A stretch of 35,729 nucleotides of DNA from Nanohaloarchaea archaeon B1-Br10_U2g21 (lineage in GTDB: Archaea > Nanohalarchaeota > Nanosalinia > Nanosalinales > Nanosalinaceae), in assembly GCA_001563915.1 (NCBI GenBank), contig LKMP01000010.1:1-35729 (forward strand), read 5' to 3'. Shown here one piece after another: positions 14,754 through 23,490 of this stretch. A program made the position numbers and the translations under genes. The number at the start of each line of letters is the position of its first letter. The stretch's first letter is position 1. The notes beneath the pieces are model-generated. The model saw only the letters and a program-made list of their open reading frames with translations, did not search any database and had not been told where the DNA came from.

Positions 14754-16046
14754 TTAACCTTTCTGCCTGAAACCTTCTATTTTATCTCTGACATCTTCCA
14801 AGACTTCTTTCGCAGACTCAGGATCTGGTGATTCAGAAATGATCCGCACCTTCTGCGAACTACCTGAAGGCCTAACTAAGATTTCTGCGTTATTTCTACA
14901 GAACTTTATACCATCAAGATCTGATAAAATATTTTCGTCATCTATACTTTGCTTCAAAGACGCTAATAATTCCTCTTTCCGCTCCACTTTTACAGAATGT
15001 CTCATAACAGCGTAATCAGGTATTCTTTCTAATGATTTATTGATATCTAGACCAGAAATGATTAAAGCAGTTAATATTCCTGAATTATAGGGTACAAAAT
15101 CTGTGAATGAGTAATGTCCGTTAGGTTCGCCTGCTAATTCAGCATCTATATCAATAGCATGATCCATAACAAAAGGATCGCCGACACGAGTATATTCAAC
15201 TTCTAAAAACTCTTCTAATACCTTAGAAGTATCTATAGATGCTACTACAGGTCCTTTAACTAACTGTGATAATATGCAGAAAACTTCGCTGCCTTTTAGG
15301 AAGCGACCTTTGTAGTAAACTGTTATGCGATCTGAGTCCAAATCGTTAGATATTCCTAGGTCTGCAGAGTTTTTTATCACAGCCTGCTTCAGTTCATCAA
15401 GGTTCTTAGGCTGAGGAGCAGGAGGATCGTGATAAATTCCTTTACGGCCTTTTGAAAGATCTATTACCTCGGCGCCTAGGTCTCTCAATAAACCGGGTAA
15501 AATTTTGCCTGTGCCTCCCAGAGAGTCTACAACTATTTTTTTGTCCCAGTCTTCAGCATATTGTCTAGCAAAAGTTTTAGCACTATCTGTGTAATTGTCT
15601 TTCATATTCTTCTTAGAAACATGACCTACCCCTTCTTGAAATTCCCGATCTCTGAAAATGTCTTGAACAGCATATAAATCTTTGTTTATGAATCCATTGC
15701 CTTCAGGATACATAAATTTGAATCCATTGAATTCTAGCGGCATATGGGAAGATGTTACTTCGACAGAAACAGCTTCCAGTTTTTTACCGCAGAATGCAGC
15801 ATAATCTGTAGGACCTATACCTACATCTATAACATTTACTCCGCTGGACATTATGCCGCTGATTAAAGACTGTTTAAGAGTTTCAGAGCTTGGCTTATTG
15901 TCTCGGCATACAACTATATTCTTCTGGAGATTCTGAGCCACGAATGTCCCTAGAGATTTTCCTAAAAGTTTAGCAAACTTATTGTCTATTTCTTCAGGAT
16001 ATTTTCCTCGGATATCATATCTTTTGAATACTTTTTCAGGCTTCAA
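14754..16046 (-). CDS. Phosphomannomutase/phosphoglucomutase family protein
   Basis: Alpha-D-phosphohexomutase that would move phosphate between C6 and C1 of glucose, mannose or glucosamine to supply the nucleotidylyltransferases upstream. The 430 residues contain all four family loops: phosphoserine loop TSSHMP (Ser100; the family norm is TASHNP), metal loop DLDSDR (Asp235, Asp237, Asp239, Arg240), sugar-binding loop GEPNGHYSF and phosphate-binding loop RPSGSSQKVRI. Asn-to-Met beside the active serine is unusual. The start is TTG at 16046, overlapping the HAD gene by 11 bp; no other start fits the conserved N-terminus KRYDIRGKYP. Substrate (Man, Glc or GlcN) cannot be told. Confidence 0.88.
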   Translation of the reverse strand: MKPEKVFKRYDIRGKYPEEIDNKFAKLLGKSLGTFVAQNLQKNIVVCRDNKPSSETLKQSLISGIMSSGVNVIDVGIGPTDYAAFCGKKLEAVSVEVTSSHMPLEFNGFKFMYPEGNGFINKDLYAVQDIFRDREFQEGVGHVSKKNMKDNYTDSAKTFARQYAEDWDKKIVVDSLGGTGKILPGLLRDLGAEVIDLSKGRKGIYHDPPAPQPKNLDELKQAVIKNSADLGISNDLDSDRITVYYKGRFLKGSEVFCILSQLVKGPVVASIDTSKVLEEFLEVEYTRVGDPFVMDHAIDIDAELAGEPNGHYSFTDFVPYNSGILTALIISGLDINKSLERIPDYAVMRHSVKVERKEELLASLKQSIDDENILSDLDGIKFCRNNAEILVRPSGSSQKVRIISESPDPESAKEVLEDVRDKIEGFRQKG

Positions 16047-16530
16047 AATCCTCCACCTTTGATATTACCTTCTTTAAGCTTTCTTGAGGTCTTGAAAGCT
16101 TTACTCCGGGTATGTTTGCACGCTCAAGCTCTTTTTCTCTATCATCAACTAATAAATCAATTTTTACTTGGTCTTTGGGACCTTTTTCTACTATTTTGTA
16201 ATTATCAACGTATTTTAAGCTGTTTGAACTCTTAATTTTGCGCTCCTGAAACTTTTTGTTGCCTCTTGTGACTATTATGAGCGTGTGATCGCTCAACTCT
16301 TTAAGCAGTTCTATATCATTGTAAAGAAATCGTTCCAAATTTTGTAATGCTTTCCAAATATTTTCAGAGGGAATTCCACAGATTTCTGCATGTTTTTCAG
16401 GATTATAGTTCCCATTCTCATCATATACGTTGGCTTCAACGTGTTCAAGGCCTTCAACATTTTCTTTGTAGTATTCGTCAAATGAATCTGTGTCAAAAAG
16501 CACTCGGTCAAAGTCAAGCCCTATTATCAT
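16036..16530 (-). CDS. HAD superfamily hydrolase
   Basis: Small haloacid-dehalogenase-fold hydrolase of 164 residues, probably a phosphatase. Motif I is LDFDRV (nucleophile Asp6 and acid/base Asp8), motif II is IIVTRGN, a lysine in the following KIKSSN segment can serve as motif III, and motif IV is LLVDDREKE. The cap is a short helical insertion (about 12-75). It overlaps glmU-like DNA by 4 bp (ATGA) and the mutase by 11 bp, so the three are translationally coupled. In this setting the substrate is likely a sugar phosphate, though nucleotide or polyol phosphates are possible. Confidence 0.8.
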   Translation of the reverse strand: MIIGLDFDRVLFDTDSFDEYYKENVEGLEHVEANVYDENGNYNPEKHAEICGIPSENIWKALQNLERFLYNDIELLKELSDHTLIIVTRGNKKFQERKIKSSNSLKYVDNYKIVEKGPKDQVKIDLLVDDREKELERANIPGVKLSRPQESLKKVISKVEDFEA

Positions 16531-17780
16531 TTCTTTCTCTCCTGTTCTTGTTTTACATACACTATTTCTTCGTTTTCAACGTTTTCTCTGACCAGCGTAC
16601 CAGGACCTATTTTTGCATCGCTTCCTATTTGAACGCCAGGCATTATAGAGACATTTACGCCGATATCAACGTTATCTCCTATAAAGGCTCCAAGAAAAGT
16701 TTTCTTTGAATTTTCTACCCGATTTTTACCTATTAAACAGCTTTTAATTTCGGGTCTTTCGCCATCTTCACGGAACTTTCTGTTCGCTACAACAGTTTCA
16801 GCACCTATATGAGTATTATTACCTATTATTGAGTCGCCTATAAAGCCTGAGTGGATGCTAGAGTTCGGCTGCATAACAGAGTTTTTAATTTCTGTATTGG
16901 CGCCGGCTGTTGTATTTTCTTCTAATAGAGTATATTCGCGGATAAGAGCATGATCTCCTACTATTGCATTTTTACCTATATAGACAGGACCTTTAATCAC
17001 TGCATTTTCATGGATTTCTGCATCTTCATCAATTATGACCTTGCCCTTAATCTCTGCAGAGTCTGCTACTGAAGCGTTCTCAGAGATTTTCCGATCTTTA
17101 TCTTTGAATATTGCTTTTACAAAATCGAAAAGATTCCAAGGATATTTTATGGAGATAGTATCTTCATCAATAAAAACTATACTAGCGGGTTTTTCCGAGG
17201 CCTGGCGATTCAATGCATCCTCAAATTGGTACTCCCATTCTTCAACAACATCAAGGTAGTTAAAGAACTTAGGGCTTAATAGATAAATCCCTACAACTCT
17301 ATATTTGCTTGCAGCATCTTTTGGAGCAGGTTTTTCAGTTACGCCGACGGCTTTCCCGTCTTTCACAGTTAATATTCCATAATCTTCAGGCCTATCTGTT
17401 TCTCTTGAAACAAATCCTATTTCGCTTTCTTCGTCCTCTGTCTTTTTGATTAAATCGTTTATTATGCTGGAGGCGGTAGCATGATATGGGTTTAAAACCA
17501 AGAATTTTTCATTGAGTAGAGGCTGAGCCTGTATTAGGGCATGACCCATGCCTTTGGGTTCGTCCTGTATGATGAATTCGGCATCAATATCTGTCTTTTT
17601 TTCAAAATTTTGATTGGGGCTTTGAACTATGATAATATTTTCTATCCCTAAATTTTCAAGTTCTGTGACGGTATGTTCAATAATTGTCTTTCCTAAGACT
17701 TCTGTCAGTCCTTTGTGTTTATTATCGCTTATAGGCTTGAATCTGCTGGAGCATCCTGCCGCAAGTATTACTGCCTGCAT
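16527..17780 (-). CDS. GlmU-like bifunctional sugar-1-phosphate nucleotidylyltransferase/acyltransferase
   Basis: Makes NDP-sugars from sugar 1-phosphates and probably carries a second acetyltransferase activity, as in archaeal GlmU-type enzymes. Residues 1-225 form the nucleotidyltransferase domain: LAAGCSSRFKP keeps the catalytic Arg, HKGLTEVLGKTIIEH keeps the Lys-containing loop, and GILTVKDGKAVGVTEKP and GIYLLSP are family segments. Residues 230-410 form a left-handed beta helix of hexapeptide repeats (IKGKVIIDEDAEI, IGKNAIVGDHALI and similar). AAGGTGAATT gives a ribosome-binding site. The likely product is UDP-GlcNAc or a related sugar nucleotide. The gene lies 17 bp after its paralogue at 17798. 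Confidence 0.85.
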   Translation of the reverse strand: MQAVILAAGCSSRFKPISDNKHKGLTEVLGKTIIEHTVTELENLGIENIIIVQSPNQNFEKKTDIDAEFIIQDEPKGMGHALIQAQPLLNEKFLVLNPYHATASSIINDLIKKTEDEESEIGFVSRETDRPEDYGILTVKDGKAVGVTEKPAPKDAASKYRVVGIYLLSPKFFNYLDVVEEWEYQFEDALNRQASEKPASIVFIDEDTISIKYPWNLFDFVKAIFKDKDRKISENASVADSAEIKGKVIIDEDAEIHENAVIKGPVYIGKNAIVGDHALIREYTLLEENTTAGANTEIKNSVMQPNSSIHSGFIGDSIIGNNTHIGAETVVANRKFREDGERPEIKSCLIGKNRVENSKKTFLGAFIGDNVDIGVNVSIMPGVQIGSDAKIGPGTLVRENVENEEIVYVKQEQERKK

Positions 17781-17797
17781 AATTCACCTTTGTAATG

Positions 17798-18883
17798 TTA
17801 TTTACTTATTTCTGAAAGATCTGTGCGTGCATCGGGCACAAATTTTACGCCTCGGATTGAATTATTCATGTCGATGTAACTCCGAGGACCTATAAATGAT
17901 TCTCGGATTACGGTTCCGGACTTTAGGTCACATTCTTCGGAGAGCACAACTCGTTCTACGTGTGTAAAAGGATCAACTATACAATCCATGAATAAAAGAG
18001 AACTATCAATCACACATCCATTAATCTCGCACCCGGGGGAGATAGTAGAGTTATTGATAACGGTATTGGCGCCTATTAACGCATTTTTGCTGATTACGGA
18101 ATCATCTTTGATTACTGCTCCGGGCTCTATTATGGCTCCCGACTCTATCCTGACGTTATCTCCTATATACGCCCTATCTGATACGGTGGCGTCACCGCTC
18201 ACGAAGGCATTTAGTTCTTTTTTTCTTAGTATTCGATCTGCTTTAAGCAGTTCTTTTCCTGATCCTATGTCTATCCAATAGTCTTCTGCAAGGACGTATC
18301 GGCACTTGTTTTTCCGCAGGTTTTCCGCCACTACGTCTGTTAAACTGTCTTTCTCTGAGAGATCTATCATTCGGAATATTTCAGGGTTGAAGAGATATAC
18401 TCCAGTATTTACTAAAGGATTCTCGGGTTTTTCAGGTTTTTCGTTTATATCTACGACTTTATCGTTTTTTATGCTTAATACGCCGTATTTTTCAGGCTTC
18501 TGATCGTCAACAGCCATAATGGAGAAATTTTCATCAAAAGAATCAATCAAGCGAGAAATATCGTTTTTTGAAACAACCACATCACCATTAATTACTATAA
18601 AGTCATCTTCAAGAAAACTACATGTCTTTAAAGCCTCAGCTGTGCCTGATAAATCTTCTTGGACTACTACGTTCACATCATTTCGGCCATCAAATAATTC
18701 TTGGAACTTTTCAATTTTGTAGTTCGCTACTACATAGATTTCGTCTACGTCACAGGCCTTCAGTTTTTCTATTGTCTGTAGAATCAAGGGTCTGCCATTT
18801 ACAGGCATTAAAGATGTTGGGATTGTGTCATTTAATGGAAACATCGATTCTTTCTTTGTTGCTGCAGGGATAATGGCTTTCAT
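17798..18883 (-). CDS. Nucleotidylyltransferase-like protein with degenerate active site
   Basis: Paralogue of the GlmU-like gene next to it: 361 residues with a nucleotidyltransferase-fold domain (1-225) and a left-handed beta helix (230-345). In catalytically active members the N-terminus reads GGxGTR with a following PKxxxPV. Here it reads PAATKKESMFP and PTSLMPV, so the glycine loop, the Arg and the Lys are all missing. The rest of the domain is well kept (FIVINGDVV, GVLSIKNDKVVDINEKP, NTGVYLFNP, YWIDIGSGKELL). This is the pattern of a regulatory or structural partner, as with eukaryotic GMPPA beside GMPPB. Its start overlaps the upstream oxidoreductase stop by 4 bp. Confidence 0.8.
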   Translation of the reverse strand: MKAIIPAATKKESMFPLNDTIPTSLMPVNGRPLILQTIEKLKACDVDEIYVVANYKIEKFQELFDGRNDVNVVVQEDLSGTAEALKTCSFLEDDFIVINGDVVVSKNDISRLIDSFDENFSIMAVDDQKPEKYGVLSIKNDKVVDINEKPEKPENPLVNTGVYLFNPEIFRMIDLSEKDSLTDVVAENLRKNKCRYVLAEDYWIDIGSGKELLKADRILRKKELNAFVSGDATVSDRAYIGDNVRIESGAIIEPGAVIKDDSVISKNALIGANTVINNSTISPGCEINGCVIDSSLLFMDCIVDPFTHVERVVLSEECDLKSGTVIRESFIGPRSYIDMNNSIRGVKFVPDARTDLSEISK

Positions 18884-20112
18884 ACCGTTGTTTCTACCTC
18901 GTCTAGTGTGTCAAGTATCATTCTTTTTACTCTCTTATTTGCTGTTTCGACTTCTTCATAGACATCATAGTCTTCTGTGTGTTCTGAAATATCGAATATA
19001 ACGTTCATAAACCTGTCAAGATCTTCTTCGGATAAGGCATTATTTTCTAGGCCTGCAGCACATCGTACAGAGGACTCAAGAACTCTGTATAGCTGATCAT
19101 GTAAGAGAGAATTAGTTTCAATTTCTTCCCCTGTCTCCAAATCAAATAATTTTTTGTGAAGCATATCGCCTATTAAATCTCTGTCTCCTCGTATTAAGAA
19201 GAATCTAGCTTCTTCATCTGAAACTCCGCTTGCCCCTATAACTCTAAAATCTGTTTTAACAGGATAATGGCCAGTAATTGACTCTATCTTTTCTGCAGAG
19301 TTTCTACACTCCTGGGAGAGGCCTAGCCAGCTGGCATGCAAATATATGTCTATATCAGCATCTATTTTGGCAGAGCAAATTCCTGCAGCAATTTCGTCAT
19401 CTATCTCCGATTTTTTACCTCCTCTTATTCCCATTAAAGACTCGCTTCCAGGCCTATAAGGCATTTGAGCTTGTTTTTCAACATAGTTTACTTCCGGTTT
19501 GCTGTCTATAAAATCCATTATGTATGCTTCATGACACATTTTATCTAATACTGCGCCGCCTTTCACGCCTGCGCGATTTACAGGTCTTAATAGTTTTTCA
19601 ATGCCCATGCTGCTCTCTCGAAACACTTCAATATTCTCTATGTTGCAGTCTTCAAGTACTTCTAAGCATTTTTTTACTACAGGATTTTCTCGCTCTATGA
19701 AGTCTACAGTAAATCTGACGTTGTTGTCCAACATCATTTTTTTCTCTCTTATGTGGTCTTCTCTAGTCATTGAGGGCGGTTTTTCTGCTAAGTGGAAGAA
19801 GTTGTTCTTTAATGATCTGTAGATGTGCTCAGCGTGTAGTTCTGTGGGTCCTGCATCGTAAATTAGAACTTTGGCGTCACTTATTGATTCTGCAGCATTA
19901 TAGATTTCGTCTACAGAAGTGTAGGTTTCTATCTCTATGTTTTGACGATTTGCAAACTTCTCGGCCAACTCTAAACGGTCAAAATCATCGTCACAAACGC
20001 CTACGAGCTCTACACTTACTTTAGAGTAGTTTAAATCCATTTCGATAAACTTCTCGAAACCGTGGCGTCCGAAACTACCGAGACCTATTTGGAAAACCTT
20101 TACTTTTTTCAC
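18880..20112 (-). CDS. Gfo/Idh/MocA-like oxidoreductase
   Basis: NAD(P)-dependent sugar dehydrogenase-like protein, first gene of the sugar-activation operon. A Rossmann fold opens with VFQIGLGSFGRHG; AEKPPSMT is the EKP motif that contacts cofactor and substrate; the C-terminal domain (about 150-400) carries GGAVLDKMCHEAYIMDF, where an active-site Lys/His pair is expected. I chose GTG at 20112 because it places the Rossmann motif at the usual distance; an in-frame TTG at 20139 adds nine residues and has an AGG upstream. It may oxidise or epimerise a nucleotide sugar, as in WbpB-type enzymes, but this is inferred from neighbours. Confidence 0.8.
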   Translation of the reverse strand: MKKVKVFQIGLGSFGRHGFEKFIEMDLNYSKVSVELVGVCDDDFDRLELAEKFANRQNIEIETYTSVDEIYNAAESISDAKVLIYDAGPTELHAEHIYRSLKNNFFHLAEKPPSMTREDHIREKKMMLDNNVRFTVDFIERENPVVKKCLEVLEDCNIENIEVFRESSMGIEKLLRPVNRAGVKGGAVLDKMCHEAYIMDFIDSKPEVNYVEKQAQMPYRPGSESLMGIRGGKKSEIDDEIAAGICSAKIDADIDIYLHASWLGLSQECRNSAEKIESITGHYPVKTDFRVIGASGVSDEEARFFLIRGDRDLIGDMLHKKLFDLETGEEIETNSLLHDQLYRVLESSVRCAAGLENNALSEEDLDRFMNVIFDISEHTEDYDVYEEVETANKRVKRMILDTLDEVETTV

Positions 20113-20182
20113 AGATAATAAATTGTAATCCCTAGTCAAAAAACCTGCTATAGTTAAAATTTTTTCTTTACCAATTAAACAT

Positions 20183-20515
20183 ATGACTGGCTCAGAGATA
20201 GTTACATTCAGACCTGGTAAAGATGAACTATACTTTGAAGCATTGAAAGATATGTCTGAAGACGGATACTTTAACGGAAATTTCTCTCAAGGTATAAGAG
20301 AAGCTCTTTCAGCGTACACTAAAGGGTCAGAGTTTCCTAGAGATGATTTTAAACTTTACGCTACGGCACGCGCTCTAGCCTCGGAAAACGAAGATATGAG
20401 GCAAGAACTAGTGGATCAAGCATTTTTCTATAGAGCTGCCGAAGATTTTATGGCGTATAGTGATTTAGAAGCTTTAGAGGAACTTGGTCAGTTATACCAA
20501 GAATGTTGTCAATAG
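20183..20515 (+). CDS. Hypothetical acidic protein
   Basis: Unrecognised 110-residue protein, largely helical and strongly acidic, with no signal peptide. The segment FRPGKDELYFEALKDM then FSQGIREALSAYTKG resembles the N-terminal helix arrangement of small archaeal regulators with ribbon-helix-helix folds, but I cannot confirm that. The C-terminus ends with two cysteines (QECCQ). It begins 70 bp from the divergent oxidoreductase gene and ends 52 bp before the uL16 gene, which has its own promoter. Confidence 0.5.
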   Translation: MTGSEIVTFRPGKDELYFEALKDMSEDGYFNGNFSQGIREALSAYTKGSEFPRDDFKLYATARALASENEDMRQELVDQAFFYRAAEDFMAYSDLEALEELGQLYQECCQ

Positions 20516-20567
20516 CCAACCCTATTTAAAATTTGTTAGAATGATAGTTTCTACGAGGTAACTAAAA

Positions 20568-21086
20568 ATGGGAGATAGGCCTGCAAGCATCTATAGAGAG
20601 AAACCTGGCCAGCCGTATACACGGATGAGTCAGAAGAAGAATGACAACTTCATTAGTGGAGCTCCAGCACCTAGAGTAACACAGTATCAGATGGGAGCTA
20701 AGGATGAAGAGTTCAATGCATCAGTAGTGTTAACTGTAGAAAAAGGATGCGGAGTCAGAAGTGAAGCATTGGAATCTGGCCGTATTGCAGCAAATTCATA
20801 TCTCAATAAAGTACTAGACCCTGAGGAAGAATACTTCCTAGAGATTTTACCTTACCCGCATCACGTACTAAGATACCACCCTTTAGCAGGTATTGCACAG
20901 GCTGACCGATATTATGAAGGAATGAGGAAGCCTTTCGGGCGACCTATTGGCAGAGCAGCATTAGTAGACGATAACCAAGTGATTTACAGAGTTAAAGTCG
21001 ATGAAGAAGACCTTCAAGAAGCCAAAAAAGCTTTAGAACGCTCAAAGCACAAGATGCCTGTAAAATGCAGAGTTAGGGTCGAGTAA
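20568..21086 (+). CDS. rpl10e: Ribosomal protein uL16 (L10e)
   Basis: Large-subunit ribosomal protein at the base of the central protuberance, contacting tRNA near the peptidyl-transferase centre. The sequence is collinear with archaeal L10e: RPASIYREKPGQPYTRMS at the N-terminus, then FNASVVLTVEKGCGVRSEALESGRIAANSYLNK (shown in part), YPHHVLRYHPLAGIAQADR and GRPIGRAALV. The length of 172 residues is standard. GAGGTAA lies about 7 nt before the ATG, and a TATA-like TATTTAAAAT is at 20523-20532. It is monocistronic or leads into the PEP-synthase-like gene 35 bp downstream. Confidence 0.95.
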   Translation: MGDRPASIYREKPGQPYTRMSQKKNDNFISGAPAPRVTQYQMGAKDEEFNASVVLTVEKGCGVRSEALESGRIAANSYLNKVLDPEEEYFLEILPYPHHVLRYHPLAGIAQADRYYEGMRKPFGRPIGRAALVDDNQVIYRVKVDEEDLQEAKKALERSKHKMPVKCRVRVE

Positions 21087-21121
21087 ACAGATTTTTATTC
21101 TAGGCAATAGAACTTCTAGAT

Positions 21122-22474
21122 ATGGTAGTCTGGAAGGGAAAAATTAAGCCTCAAAACGGAGAAAAGGCCTATAAATTAGATAATACTGATTTCGAAGTAC
21201 CTAATTTTTTCGTAATAACTCCTAAAGAAATAGAACAACTTTTCCAGACTAGAAATCCTGAAAAGATACTGAATAGTTCTCTGGATTTAGAAGAAATACG
21301 AGAGGCTTACAAAGAAGTAGGGATGAGTTCTGAAGTAAGAAGAGCATCTAGTAAGGCTCGTAGTCTTGTAGGAGGACAAAGAGATAATTCAAGAGTCTCT
21401 ATAAGAGTATCTGAATCTTTTATTTCAGATTCAGAGCTTGATATCGGCGCTTCAGGATTGGAGGATGCTTTGAAAAATGTAGTTGCATCTTATTTTGAAG
21501 AAGGAGGCAGAGAGTATCCTAATATAATAGTGCAGAAAATGATTGAGCCAGAATACACTGGGGCAGTCGTTAAAGGGGATAAAGACTATGTTGAAGTAGT
21601 TGAAGGTCTCGGAGTTTCTCTTGAAGAAGGTAAAACAGTTCCGTCAATGTATTTGCTAGAAAACGGTGTTGTTAGGGAAGAGAGAGTGCCTGAAATACAG
21701 TTAAAAATTACTAGAAATCCTATGACTGGAGAATACAGAGAAAGAAGATTGAAAAATCCTGAGAAACCTTTTGAAAATTCTGAAATTGAAAAAATTACTT
21801 CTAAGTCTGAGGAGTCGTTTAAATTTGTGTATAAGCGAGGATCTTTCTATGTGGTAGATGTGTTTGATGCACGTAACAGCTTGGAAACATTGGAGAGAGT
21901 GCAGGTAAGTTCAGGTGAAATTCAGGGTGTTGTTGGCAAAGATATTACGTTGTCTGATGAGACTTTGAGTCCTGAACAGTATGAAAAAGCATTGATATCC
22001 AAAAAAGGAGGATATACCTCTACTGATGCATACAGAGCTCGGAAAAATGGGAAGCCGGCAATATTTAGCGCCCTAAATATGAAGGAGGGTGATACAATAG
22101 GCTCTAGGAGCGAGGATGATGGAGTTAACTCTTCGACCGCGACACCGTTGACAACTATTTCTCAGGCAGAAGCCGCGTTCTCAAGCTCTTCAACATATAT
22201 TGATTCCTATGCAGAAGTTTTCGCGTTTGATGGGGAGGAAGCAGTACTTGATGCAAGAATAATTGAGTTAAAGGGCTTAAAATCTGCTTTAAAGTATCTT
22301 GAGGGGGATGTAACTGTTTTGATGGATAAACCTGATGAAAAAGTTTTGTATGAGGTTGTAAATCAAGGATTTTCGTTGGGTGTGCCTCAGCAGAGTATGG
22401 CTGAGTTCAAGAATGTTCTCGAAGTGGTTGAGAGAAGGTTCATCTTGGAAAACCTCCGATACCTTTCAGGGTAA
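21122..22474 (+). CDS. PEP synthase/PPDK-like protein lacking the catalytic histidine
   Basis: The 450 residues look like a reduced phosphoenolpyruvate synthase or pyruvate phosphate dikinase. The N-terminal part resembles the ATP-grasp domain (KAYKLDNTDFEVPNFFVIT, RVSIRVSESF, IIVQKMIEPEYTGAVV, EVVEGLG). A mobile phosphohistidine-like domain contains GGYTSTDAYRARKNGKPAI (296-314). In active enzymes this reads GG-x-TSH-A; here Thr301 takes the place of the His. There is no PEP-binding TIM barrel; the last 130 residues are unassigned. It is therefore unlikely to make PEP and may be a nucleotide-binding or regulatory derivative. It lies between uL16 and dph2. Confidence 0.65.
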   Translation: MVVWKGKIKPQNGEKAYKLDNTDFEVPNFFVITPKEIEQLFQTRNPEKILNSSLDLEEIREAYKEVGMSSEVRRASSKARSLVGGQRDNSRVSIRVSESFISDSELDIGASGLEDALKNVVASYFEEGGREYPNIIVQKMIEPEYTGAVVKGDKDYVEVVEGLGVSLEEGKTVPSMYLLENGVVREERVPEIQLKITRNPMTGEYRERRLKNPEKPFENSEIEKITSKSEESFKFVYKRGSFYVVDVFDARNSLETLERVQVSSGEIQGVVGKDITLSDETLSPEQYEKALISKKGGYTSTDAYRARKNGKPAIFSALNMKEGDTIGSRSEDDGVNSSTATPLTTISQAEAAFSSSSTYIDSYAEVFAFDGEEAVLDARIIELKGLKSALKYLEGDVTVLMDKPDEKVLYEVVNQGFSLGVPQQSMAEFKNVLEVVERRFILENLRYLSG

Positions 22475-22500
22475 AAAACTTTCTGCCCCAACTTTTGGAT

Positions 22501-23490
22501 ATGACGGACGAAAAACTGAAGTGGAACTATGAAGAGTTCGATGAAGTGCTTGAAGAAATAAAGGATGAAGGATATGAAACGGTTGGATTACAGGGGCCTG
22601 ATGGGATTAAACCGAAGGTAATAGAGTATGCTTCTAAGCTTAAAGAGCATGGTATAGAGCCTGTTATAATTGGTGCATCAACTTTTGGAGCTTGTGGAGT
22701 CGCAGACAAGGAAGCAGAGAGAATGGGTGCTGAGGCATTAATTCATATAGGTCATACTCGGTTTCTGCATCCTGAAGGACAGGAAATGGATGATATGAAT
22801 GTTTATTATCTTCCCTATCGAGAAGAAAGAGACATAATGGCAGTCCTAGAAGAAAATTATGGGGAAATTGGAGAAGATGAAAAGTTAGGTCTTGTAGGAG
22901 TAACTCAGTATATGGATCGTGCAGATAGGGCTCGTGAATTTTTAGAGAATAAAGGCTATGAAGTGGTTGAAGGAACTACTGGTCTGAGAACTACTGAACC
23001 AGGTCAAGTGCTTGGATGTGATGCTGGTGCGGCTCACAATATTTCTCATAAAGTTGATGCGTTTGTATTCCTGGGTAGCGGCCATTTTCATCCATCACAA
23101 GTTTCTGAAGCTGGTAAAAAGGTCTATGTGGTAGATCCTTATCAGGAAACTATCTGGATCGAGCCTCCTAATTCGCTAGGTGATGAGATGCGTGCGGAAT
23201 ATGCTCGTGTACTAAAGTATAAAGATGAAGAAAAGTGGGGTATTGTTACCTCGAGTAAGAAAGGCCAGAATTATATGAGGGCTGTTCAGATATCTAAAGA
23301 AATATTGGAGAGGCATGGGAAAGATGTCTATGTATTTGTAGAGGATAGAATTTTTGAGTCGGATTACAAAGGATTTGGTATTAATATTTATGTTAATTGT
23401 GCGTGTCCTAGAATGACTAAAGATTGGAGGGATATGGCTTTTGTCTCGCCAAAGGCCTTAGAAATGCTTGATGAGGCTGAAGAGAGTTAA
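22501..23490 (+). CDS. dph2: Diphthamide synthase Dph2
   Basis: Iron-sulfur enzyme for the first step of diphthamide synthesis on elongation factor 2, transferring a 3-amino-3-carboxypropyl group from S-adenosylmethionine to a histidine. Three widely spaced cysteines that bind the 4Fe-4S cluster are present in STFGACGVAD, VLGCDAG and NCACPRM. Other family segments are VGLQGPDGIKPKV and AFVFLGSGHFHP. I use the ATG at 22501; a TTG two codons earlier is in frame. At 329 residues it is full length for archaeal Dph2. Its stop overlaps the convergent gene by 4 bp. Confidence 0.92.
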   Translation: MTDEKLKWNYEEFDEVLEEIKDEGYETVGLQGPDGIKPKVIEYASKLKEHGIEPVIIGASTFGACGVADKEAERMGAEALIHIGHTRFLHPEGQEMDDMNVYYLPYREERDIMAVLEENYGEIGEDEKLGLVGVTQYMDRADRAREFLENKGYEVVEGTTGLRTTEPGQVLGCDAGAAHNISHKVDAFVFLGSGHFHPSQVSEAGKKVYVVDPYQETIWIEPPNSLGDEMRAEYARVLKYKDEEKWGIVTSSKKGQNYMRAVQISKEILERHGKDVYVFVEDRIFESDYKGFGINIYVNCACPRMTKDWRDMAFVSPKALEMLDEAEES

